Both the position numbers and the translations under genes were made by a program. Shown here piece after piece: positions 10,549-16,926 of a stretch of 34,063 nt of DNA. The stretch's first letter is position 1. Each line of letters starts with the position of its first letter. The notes below the pieces were generated by a model. It saw only the letters and a program-made list of their open reading frames with translations, did no database searches and was not told the DNA's origin. The stretch is taken from the NCBI GenBank assembly GCA_029884335.1, contig JAOUIA010000040.1, positions 1 through 34,063 of the forward strand. Direction: 5' to 3'. Source of the DNA: Betaproteobacteria bacterium. GTDB lineage: Bacteria; Pseudomonadota; Gammaproteobacteria; Burkholderiales; Casimicrobiaceae.

Positions 10549-11087
10549 TACGCCCTCCCGCCCGCCGCGGCCGCGTTCGTCCGCGCCTCGCGCAGCTCGC
10601 TCCACGCCTTGCGCAGGTCGGGAGACAGCGCCGCCCGCGCCTGCATCTCGTCGAGCTCCGTCTCCAGCTGCGCGACCTCGTGCTCCTGGAGGCCGCCCGC
10701 GCGCGCCTTCGCGATCGCATCGACGAAGTAGTCCTCGTGCTTGTCCGTGCCGTACGCCATCTTGTGCCCGACCGGCTTCGTGTACGCCCACAGCCACGCG
10801 AACGGCCAGAGCAATCCGCCGAAGACGAGCGACAGCAGGCAAAGCGTCTGGATCGCCTGCTGCTGCGGGTGGTGGCGCCTGTGCGCGATCTTCTCGGGCA
10901 GCACGTGCACCATCCAGAACACGGCGATCACGACCACCGGGACGAGGACGAGGACGATCCACGCCAGCACGTCGGCGGCCATGTCCAGCGTCTCTCCGGC
11001 CAGGAACGACGCGCACGCGGGCCCCGCGCCGAGCAGGGCGGCGAGCCCCGCGGCGAGTGGCGGACGCGTTAATGCCGTGCGGGGCAT
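10548..11087 (-). CDS. DUF3302 inner-membrane protein, YibI-like
   Basis: A 179-residue membrane protein. The conserved core is an N-terminal membrane helix (DVLAWIVLVLVPVVVIAVFW), a VLPEKIAHRRHHPQQQAI loop and a second helix ending LLWPFAWLWAYTKP, which matches the YibI/DUF3302 pattern. A coiled-coil C-terminus (about 135-165) follows. The gene overlaps the HlyD-type gene by one base. In E. coli the same two families are adjacent, so the product is probably a partner of the adaptor. The start is uncertain: ATG 11087 gives a signal-like N-terminus (LAAGLAALLGAGPACA), but in-frame ATGs at 11156 and 11195 are possible and none has a strong ribosome-binding site. Confidence 0.8.
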   Translation of the reverse strand: MPRTALTRPPLAAGLAALLGAGPACASFLAGETLDMAADVLAWIVLVLVPVVVIAVFWMVHVLPEKIAHRRHHPQQQAIQTLCLLSLVFGGLLWPFAWLWAYTKPVGHKMAYGTDKHEDYFVDAIAKARAGGLQEHEVAQLETELDEMQARAALSPDLRKAWSELREARTNAAAAGGRA

Positions 11088-11199
11088 CGGTTGGGCGGTC
11101 GCAGGTGGCGGTGGGGACGTCGGGACGTTGCGCCGCGAGGGCAACAGCACCCGCATGCATGCGCTCGGCGCTTCCCGGGACGCTGGAGAAAGCATGGTA

Positions 11200-11205
11200 A
11201 TTATC
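11200..11205 (-). promoter_or_regulatory. Candidate -10 box for the yibI-like operon
   Basis: The 283-bp gap 11088-11370 separates the regulator stop from the first export gene. On the minus strand it contains GATAAT in a locally AT-rich patch, about 113 bases before ATG 11087. No good -35 hexamer is visible. I see no hairpin with a T-run, no small ORF with a ribosome-binding site and no RNA motif in the rest of the gap. Confidence 0.25.
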
Positions 11206-11370
11206 CGCTTATCCCCCACGGGGCACCTCACACTTCTCGACAGGCGCCACCCGGGTCCGGCCGGCCCGGCCGCGGTTGTCCTGATCGGTGTGGACACGTG
11301 CCGGTGCAAGGACGGAGCATGACGGTCGATGATCAGCGTCGCGCTCGGCCGCCTGGCGGACGCGCTTGGG

Positions 11371-12522
11371 TTACGCGTTCGGGTCGACGGGCACCTGCGA
11401 GGGCCGGTGCGCGGGGCGGGCGCGCGTCTCGGCGTGACCGGCGGCGCGGCGCCACTGCGCCGGCGTCGTCCCGGACCAGCGGCGGAACGTGCGCATGAAC
11501 GGGCTGACGCTCGCGTAGCCGAGCGTGGCGGCGATGTCGTCGAGCGAGACCCGCGTCTCGGTGAGCAGCTGGCAGGCGACCTCGAAGCGCAACTGGTCGA
11601 GGCAGCGCTGGAACGTCGTGCCCTCCTCGCGCAGCCGCCGGTTCAGCGTGCGCCGGTGGAGGCCAAGCGCCTGCGCGACGCTGTCGCCGGACGATCCCCC
11701 GGCGAGGAGCTGGGCGCGCAGCGCGCGGAAGACGCGCTGCACGAGGTCGAACGGCGTCGTGCGCTCGATCTGGGCCACCGCGTCCGCCGCGCGCCGCCAC
11801 CGCTCGCGGTCGGCCCCCTCGATCTCCCGCTCGAGCAGCGACTCGGGAAAGCGGATCGCCATGAACTCGCTGTCGAACCGGGGCGGGACGCGAAACAAGG
11901 CGCGGTAGTGGCTCACGTCGGCCGGCGCGGCGCGCGGCAGCAGCACCTCGAGGGGCTGCCATCCCGGGCCGAGGAGCTCGCGAAGGTAGTTCATGCCGAT
12001 GGCGGCGGCGGTGTCGTACACCTCCGCGGCCCCTCCACCTCCGCTGCGATAGAGCGCGTAGCCGAAGTCCGCGATGCCGGAACGTGCGATCAGGAACGTC
12101 GTCCCCGCCTCGCTGTAGAGGCGCTGGTGGGCGACGAAGGTGCGAAGCGCGTCGCCGAGCGTTGGAGAGTGCCGCACCAGCTCGGACACGGGACCGCCGC
12201 CCTCGAGGTGCCACGCGCGCCCGGCGAGGAGCCCGAAGTGCGGCGTTCCTGTCGTTGCCGCGGCTTCGTGCAGAGCCCGCGCAATCGCGGAGAACGGAAC
12301 CCGGCGTTCCTTCTCCGCGAAGTCGTCGAGCGTGAGCCCGCAGGCGCCGAGGATCGCGCCCGGATCCCCGCCGAGCTGCCGGATCAGCGCCGGCAGCGCA
12401 GAAAATCCGCCGACGCGCTGGCGCCACGGGTAATCGTCGGCGAACGCACGCTCCCGGACCGTGGGTACCGGAGCAACTTGTGTGGACAGCTTGGCATCCA
12501 ACGGCGCGCCACCCGATTCCAT
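11371..12522 (-). CDS. AraC-family transcriptional regulator (Arabinose_bd type)
   Basis: A 383-residue regulator. The N-terminal ligand-binding region (about 40-240) is of the OruR/ArgR-like Arabinose_bd type, seen in ALIRQLGGDPGAILGACGL and FGLLAGRAWHLEGGGPVSEL. The C-terminal HTH_18 domain (about 270-365) has the two helix-turn-helices SVAQALGLHRRTLNRRLREE and SLDDIAATLGYASVSPFMR, and the closing RRWSGTTPAQWRR is the standard AraC signature. It is divergent from the Rieske-like/GNAT operon (85 bp between ATGs), and divergent regulators often control their neighbour; that link is inference. The export operon lies downstream on the same strand. No ligand can be named. Confidence 0.92.
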   Translation of the reverse strand: MESGGAPLDAKLSTQVAPVPTVRERAFADDYPWRQRVGGFSALPALIRQLGGDPGAILGACGLTLDDFAEKERRVPFSAIARALHEAAATTGTPHFGLLAGRAWHLEGGGPVSELVRHSPTLGDALRTFVAHQRLYSEAGTTFLIARSGIADFGYALYRSGGGGAAEVYDTAAAIGMNYLRELLGPGWQPLEVLLPRAAPADVSHYRALFRVPPRFDSEFMAIRFPESLLEREIEGADRERWRRAADAVAQIERTTPFDLVQRVFRALRAQLLAGGSSGDSVAQALGLHRRTLNRRLREEGTTFQRCLDQLRFEVACQLLTETRVSLDDIAATLGYASVSPFMRTFRRWSGTTPAQWRRAAGHAETRARPAHRPSQVPVDPNA

Positions 12523-12606
12523 GCCGAATTGTCATTCTAACCGAGGCCCTCCGCCGCGCATCGCAGCCACGCCATCCCCCGTGCAGCCTCGCCGCAGGAC
12601 TCTTCC

Positions 12607-12927
12607 ATGCCTCCGCTCCTCGAAGTCGCCCGATCGACCCAGCCGCCGGTCTCCAGCGGCACCGCCGTCGTCGTGGGCGCCGCGCGCATCGCCTTGTTCG
12701 TCGTCGACGGCACCGTCCTCGCCGTGGAGGACGCCTGCGCCTGCTGCTCCGGGCCGATCGCCCGCGGTGCCGTGTCCGACCGCAAGGTGACCTGCCCGCG
12801 TTGCGGGTGGCGCTACGATCTCGTCACGGGAGCGGCGGACCAGATTGCGGAGATCCGCCTGCACACTTTCCGGACGCGCACGGAACAGGCGCGGATCCTG
12901 ATCGAATGGACCGGAGGGACGGAATGA
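12607..12927 (+). CDS. Rieske-like protein with Cys replacing both His ligands
   Basis: A 106-residue small soluble protein with the spacing and flanks of a Rieske [2Fe-2S] domain. GTVLAVEDACAC, then 16 residues, then CPRCGWRYDLVTG corresponds to the usual CPH...G...CPxHGxxFDxxTG. The canonical C-x-H and C-x2-H are here C-x-C (44, 46) and C-x2-C (63, 66), with an additional Cys47. All histidine ligands are absent. The codons are TGC-GCC-TGC-TGC and TGC-CCG-CGT-TGC. It could bind an all-Cys [2Fe-2S] cluster, zinc, or nothing; the sequence does not decide. AGGA lies 8 bases before the ATG. The stop overlaps the GNAT start (ATGA), so the two are one operon. Confidence 0.8.
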   Translation: MPPLLEVARSTQPPVSSGTAVVVGAARIALFVVDGTVLAVEDACACCSGPIARGAVSDRKVTCPRCGWRYDLVTGAADQIAEIRLHTFRTRTEQARILIEWTGGTE

Positions 12928-13484
12928 ACGCGCAAGAGCGGTCCGCGGCGACCCACGCCGGCACCTCGCCGCACCTCGCGAGCGAGACCGCCGTGCTGAA
13001 GGACGGCACGGCGCTGACCATCCGCCCGGCGCGCCCGGACGACGGCCCGCGCATCGCGCGCGCATTCGCGGGGCTCGAGCGCGACTCCGTCTACACGCGC
13101 TTCTTCAGCTTCCGCGGCGCGCCCAGCGACGCGGAGCTCGCGCGCCTGCTGAGCGCCGACTTCGTCCGCCGCGCGCTCTTCGTTGCGACGGTCGCCGGCG
13201 AAGCCGACGAGATCGTCGTCGCAACCGGCCGCTACGACTGCCCGGACGCTTCCGGCGACACCGCCGAGGTCGCGTTCGCCGTGGAAGAGGACTACCAGGG
13301 CAAAGGCATCGCCGGCCGCCTGCTGGCGCGCGTGGCGCAGGCCGCGCGGGCCAACGGCATCGCGCGCCTCGAAGCGATGGTGCTGGGCTCCAATGCGTCG
13401 ATGCTGCGGGTGTTCGAGCGCACCGGCTGGCCGTCGACCAGGCGGCGCGAGGACGACGCCATCATCCTGACGATGACGCTCTGA
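12924..13484 (+). CDS. GNAT-family N-acetyltransferase
   Basis: A 186-residue protein with a GNAT fold at about 30-186. The acetyl-CoA pyrophosphate-binding motif is EEDYQGKGIAGRLL (QGKGIA at 125-130), followed by an ANGIARLEAMVLGSNASMLRVFERTGW segment, the typical C-terminal strand and helix of this family. The opening VLKDGTALTIRPARPDDG resembles the GNAT domains found in or near protein-lysine acetyltransferases, but no nucleotide-binding partner domain is present here. It overlaps the Rieske-like gene by four bases. Substrate unknown. The 168 bp downstream (13485-13652) shows no gene or clear terminator. Confidence 0.88.
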   Translation: MNAQERSAATHAGTSPHLASETAVLKDGTALTIRPARPDDGPRIARAFAGLERDSVYTRFFSFRGAPSDAELARLLSADFVRRALFVATVAGEADEIVVATGRYDCPDASGDTAEVAFAVEEDYQGKGIAGRLLARVAQAARANGIARLEAMVLGSNASMLRVFERTGWPSTRRREDDAIILTMTL

Positions 13485-13652
13485 CTGGCTGGCGTCCGGT
13501 CCCGCGGGTTCCGAAGACGAAGGCGCGGGTGCGATCCGCCGCACGGCCGGGCGCCCCGTCGCCGCCGCAGCCCCTGTCGCGGAGAGGCCTTGCATCGCCG
13601 CGTGGCGGCCGGAAGCACCGCGACCTGCCGGGCGAACCTGCGGAGCGGGAAG

Positions 13653-13901
13653 TCAGCGCACCAGCGCCGAGCAGGAGAGCGTGCGACCGTTCCAGAACAT
13701 GCCGTTCAGCCGCTGTTCGAGCTTGCCCATCGCCCCGAACGTCGCCGCGGGGAACGACAGAATCGCCGCCGGACGGCTGCCGTCGCCCTCGACGCGCTGG
13801 ATCGCGCCGCACTCGAGGTCAGGCATGTACTTCGCGACGAGCGCCTTGATGTCCTCGTCGCCGGTGTCGGGCGGCAGGTTGGCGATCATGAGCTTCTGCA
13901 T
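13653..13901 (-). CDS. Tiny RRM-like protein, degenerate RNP motifs
   Basis: An 82-residue protein with the alternating beta-alpha layout of an RNA-recognition motif. Strand 1 KLMIANL (3-9) fits the RNP2 pattern except that its aromatic is Met. Helix 1 is GDEDIKALVAKY, the RNP1 region SRPAAILSF (42-50) lacks the two exposed aromatics, and a helix 2 and last strand LNGMFWNGRTLSCSALV follow. It may therefore have lost the standard RNA-stacking surface, or bind protein instead. The ATG at 13901 is 11 bp after the fabI stop, with AGGGGGA a few bases upstream, so it is probably the last gene of the fabI operon. Confidence 0.65.
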   Translation of the reverse strand: MQKLMIANLPPDTGDEDIKALVAKYMPDLECGAIQRVEGDGSRPAAILSFPAATFGAMGKLEQRLNGMFWNGRTLSCSALVR

Positions 13902-13912
13902 TGCATCCCCCT

Positions 13913-14695
13913 TCAGGCCATGATGTTGACGCCGCCGTCCACGTAGAGCGTCTCGCCCGAGAGCCGCCGCGCGTAGGGCGTGGCGAGGAACGCGCAGGTG
14001 AAGCCGACGTCCATGACGTCGACCAGCTCGCCGAGCGGCGCCTTCTGCGCGGCCTCGTTGAGCAGCGCCTCGAAGTCCTTGAGCCCCGACGCGGCCCGCG
14101 TCTTCAGCGGGCCGGGCGAGATCGCGTGCACGCGGATCCCGCGGTCGCCGAGCTCGTAGGCAAGGTAGCGGCAGCAGGCCTCCAGCGCGGCCTTGACCGG
14201 GCCCATGACGCTGTAGGTCGGAATCACCTTGTTCGCCCCGTAGTAGCTCATCGCCAACATCGTGCCGCCCTCGGTCATCAACGGAGCGGCCAGCCGCGCC
14301 ATGCGCACGAACGAGTGGCAGGAGACGTCCATCGCCACCGCGAAGCCCTTCGCCGAACAGTTGATCAACCCGCCCTGCAGGTCCTCCTTCGGCGCGAAGG
14401 CGATCGAGTGCACGAGGATGTCGAGCCGTCCCCACTTCGCCTTCACTTCGTCGAACACGCGCTCGAGCGCGCCCTCGGCCGCGACGTCGAGCGGGGCGAA
14501 GATGCGCGCGTCGAGCCCCTTCGCCAGCGGCTCGACGTAGGGCCGCGCCTTCTCGTTGAGGTAGGTGATCGCGAGATCGGCGCCGAGCTCGCGGAACGCC
14601 TTCGCGCAGCCGTACGCGATCGACTGCTCGTTGGCCACGCCCACCACGAGCGCCTTGCGGCCCTCGAGGACCGGCCGGGGAACGTCGCTGGTCAT
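13913..14695 (-). CDS. fabI: Enoyl-[acyl-carrier-protein] reductase [NADH]
   Basis: Last reductive step of each fatty-acid elongation cycle. The product has 260 residues and the atypical SDR signature of FabI. The cofactor motif is GVANEQSIAYGCAKAFRELG, an AFAPKEDLQGG segment follows, and the catalytic set is in MSYYGANKVIPTYSVMG, with Tyr-x6-Lys matching FabI. The end SGETLYVDGGVNIMA is diagnostic. It overlaps ackA by four bases (ATGA), so translation is coupled. Many betaproteobacteria carry a main fabI elsewhere, so this copy beside pta and ackA may be a second, operon-specific enzyme; that is inference. Confidence 0.96.
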   Translation of the reverse strand: MTSDVPRPVLEGRKALVVGVANEQSIAYGCAKAFRELGADLAITYLNEKARPYVEPLAKGLDARIFAPLDVAAEGALERVFDEVKAKWGRLDILVHSIAFAPKEDLQGGLINCSAKGFAVAMDVSCHSFVRMARLAAPLMTEGGTMLAMSYYGANKVIPTYSVMGPVKAALEACCRYLAYELGDRGIRVHAISPGPLKTRAASGLKDFEALLNEAAQKAPLGELVDVMDVGFTCAFLATPYARRLSGETLYVDGGVNIMA

Positions 14696-15894
14696 GCGGG
14701 AACCTCGCTCGGCCGCCCGGCGAGCACGCGCCGCGTGTGCCGGGCGATCATCAGCTCCTCGTTCGTGGGTATCACCCACGCGCGCGTGCGGCTGCCGGGG
14801 GTCGTGATGCACGGCCCGCCGCGCTCGTTCGCGGCCGGGTCGAGCTCGATGCCCAGCCACGCGGCGTCGCGGCAGACCCGCTCGCGCACCTCGGCGCTGT
14901 TCTCGCCGATGCCCGCCGTGAACACCAGCGCGTCGAGCCCGCCGATCGCCGCGGCGAGCGATCCCAGCTCGCGCCCGATGCGGTAGACGTACAGATCGAC
15001 GGCGGCCTTCGCGCCGGGCAGGGTGCTTGCGAGCAGCGTGCGCATGTCGCTCGAGAGGCCCGACACGCCGAGCAACCCGGACTGCTGGTAGATCAGCTTC
15101 TCGACCGCGCGGGTGTCCATCCCGAGCTCGTCGATCAGGTAGAGCACCACGCCCGGATCGAGGTTGCCGCAGCGCGTGCCCATCGGGAGCCCGTCGGCGG
15201 CGGTGAAACCCATCGTGCTCGCCGCGCTGCGCCCGCCGGCCAGCGCGCACATCGACGAGCCGTTGCCCAGGTGCGCGACCACGGCGCGCCCGCGCGCGGC
15301 GCCCTCGTCGTGGCGCGGCAGCACGCCGGCGACGTACTCGTACGACAGGCCGTGGAAGCCGTAGCGCAACACGCCGCGATCGGTGATCGACTTCGGCAGC
15401 GCAAACGCCTGTGCCACCGCCGGCTGGCCGCGATGGAAGGCCGTGTCGAAGCACGCCACCTGGGACAGCTGCGGCTGGCGCTCGAGCAGCACGCGGATCG
15501 GCGTGAGGTTGTGCGGCTGGTGCAGCGGCGCGAGCGGCACGTACCTCTCGAGCGCAGCGACCACGCCGGCGTCCAGCAGCGTCGGGGCGGCGTACTCGAG
15601 CCCCCCGTGGACGACGCGATGGCCCACGCCCGCGAGGCGGTGTCCGGCAAGCCGGTTGCGCAGGAAGCCGACGAGGTGCTCGAGCGCGCCCTCGTGCCCC
15701 AGCTTCGCCCCCTCGCCCCACGCCTTTTCTTCCAGCACCGCCCCGCCGGCATCCTTTGCCACGAATCGCGGCGAGGTGTAGAGCCCCTCGGCCTGGCCGC
15801 GCGCGACGACGGCAAGTTGCTCGCCTTCGACGGCGAACAGCGAGAACTTGAAGCTCGACGAGCCTGCGTTGAGGACCGCGATGACGGAGGACAT
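14692..15894 (-). CDS. ackA: Acetate/propionate kinase
   Basis: Interconverts acyl phosphate plus ADP with carboxylate plus ATP. The product has 400 residues. Family motifs are VLNAGSSSFKF at the N-terminus, GHRVVHGG, FDTAFHRGQP, AHLGNGSSMCAL, MGTRCGNLDPGVVLYL and DALVFTAGIGENSAEVR. ATG 15894 directly precedes the conserved VIAVLNAGSSS. An in-frame ATG at 15918, with GGGGAGG 12 bases before it, would add eight residues, and translation may begin there. The gene sits 57-81 bp after the phosphate acyltransferase, and together they would make a Pta-AckA route between acyl-CoA and free acid with ATP. Confidence 0.96.
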   Translation of the reverse strand: MSSVIAVLNAGSSSFKFSLFAVEGEQLAVVARGQAEGLYTSPRFVAKDAGGAVLEEKAWGEGAKLGHEGALEHLVGFLRNRLAGHRLAGVGHRVVHGGLEYAAPTLLDAGVVAALERYVPLAPLHQPHNLTPIRVLLERQPQLSQVACFDTAFHRGQPAVAQAFALPKSITDRGVLRYGFHGLSYEYVAGVLPRHDEGAARGRAVVAHLGNGSSMCALAGGRSAASTMGFTAADGLPMGTRCGNLDPGVVLYLIDELGMDTRAVEKLIYQQSGLLGVSGLSSDMRTLLASTLPGAKAAVDLYVYRIGRELGSLAAAIGGLDALVFTAGIGENSAEVRERVCRDAAWLGIELDPAANERGGPCITTPGSRTRAWVIPTNEELMIARHTRRVLAGRPSEVPA

Positions 15895-15975
15895 GTCAGC
15901 AGCGCCGGGCCGTTCCATGCCACGGACCCGCCTCCCCGGTGGGCAGCGAACGAACCGAGCGTGGAAGTCGTTGCA

Positions 15976-16923
15976 TCAGGTCACCGCCCTGCCCGCCGCC
16001 TCGCGGCGCACCTGCGCCACCAGCGCCGCGATGCCGCAGGAGGCGAGCCGCGTGGTCACCGAGTCCGCGCGGCTGGTGAGGATGACCGGCACCTTCGCGC
16101 CGAGCACGACGCCCGCCGCATCGGCGCCCGCCATGAAGGAGAGGCTCTTCGCCAGCATGTTGCCGGCCTCGAGGTCGGGAGCGATGAGGACGTTGGCGCG
16201 GCCGGCGACCGGCGAGTCGATCTTCTTGATCTTCTTGGACTCGAGGCTGATGGCGTTGTCGAGCGCCAATGGCCCGTCGAGGATCGCGCCGGTGATCTGG
16301 CCGCGATCGGCCATCTTGCACAGCGCGCCGGCCTCGACCGTCGACGGCACCTTCGGGTTGATCGTCTCCATCGCCGACAGGATCGCCACGCGCACCTCGG
16401 CGAAGCGCATCGCGTGCGCGAGGTCGATCGCGTTCTGGATGATGTGGACCTTGTCCTCCATCGTCGGGGCGATGTTCACCGCGGCATCCGAGATGATCAG
16501 CGTCTCGGCGTACGACGGCACGTCCATCACGAAGCAGTGGCTGATCCGCCGCGACGTCCGCAGCCCCGCCTCCTTGCGCACCACCGCGCCCATCAGCTCG
16601 TCGGTGTGCAGGCTGCCCTTCATCAGCGCCTCGGCCTTGCCCTCGCGCACCAGCTCGACGGCCTTCGCCGCTGACTCCTCGCTGTACGCCGCGTCGACGA
16701 TGGGCAGGCCCGCGATGTCGATGCCGTGCTGCTTCGCCAGCGCCTCGATGCGCGCCCTGGGACCGACGAGGATCGGCGCGATGAGCCCGAGCTTCGCGGC
16801 GTCGGCCGCGCCGCGCAGCGAACTCTCGTCGCACGGATGCGCGACGGCCGTCGGCGTGGGCGGCAGCGACTTGCAGAACTCGAGCAGCCGCTCGTACTTG
16901 TCGTGCCTGCGTTCGGTGTCCAT
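15976..16923 (-). CDS. Phosphate acetyl/butyryltransferase
   Basis: Transfers an acyl group between CoA and phosphate. The 315 residues form a single PTA_PTB domain, including AAKLGLIAPILVGP near the N-terminus, ALMKGSLHTDELMGAV, DAAVNIAPTMEDK and the C-terminal EAGNMLAKSLSFMAGADAAG. Related betaproteobacterial proteins often carry an N-terminal MaoC hydratase domain; here the protein starts directly at the acyltransferase domain. It begins 4 bp after the DUF3141 stop and is followed by ackA. The family includes acetyl- and butyryl-specific enzymes, so chain length preference is open. Pta/Ptb-type function is secure. Confidence 0.93.
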   Translation of the reverse strand: MDTERRHDKYERLLEFCKSLPPTPTAVAHPCDESSLRGAADAAKLGLIAPILVGPRARIEALAKQHGIDIAGLPIVDAAYSEESAAKAVELVREGKAEALMKGSLHTDELMGAVVRKEAGLRTSRRISHCFVMDVPSYAETLIISDAAVNIAPTMEDKVHIIQNAIDLAHAMRFAEVRVAILSAMETINPKVPSTVEAGALCKMADRGQITGAILDGPLALDNAISLESKKIKKIDSPVAGRANVLIAPDLEAGNMLAKSLSFMAGADAAGVVLGAKVPVILTSRADSVTTRLASCGIAALVAQVRREAAGRAVT

Positions 16924-16926
16924 GGC

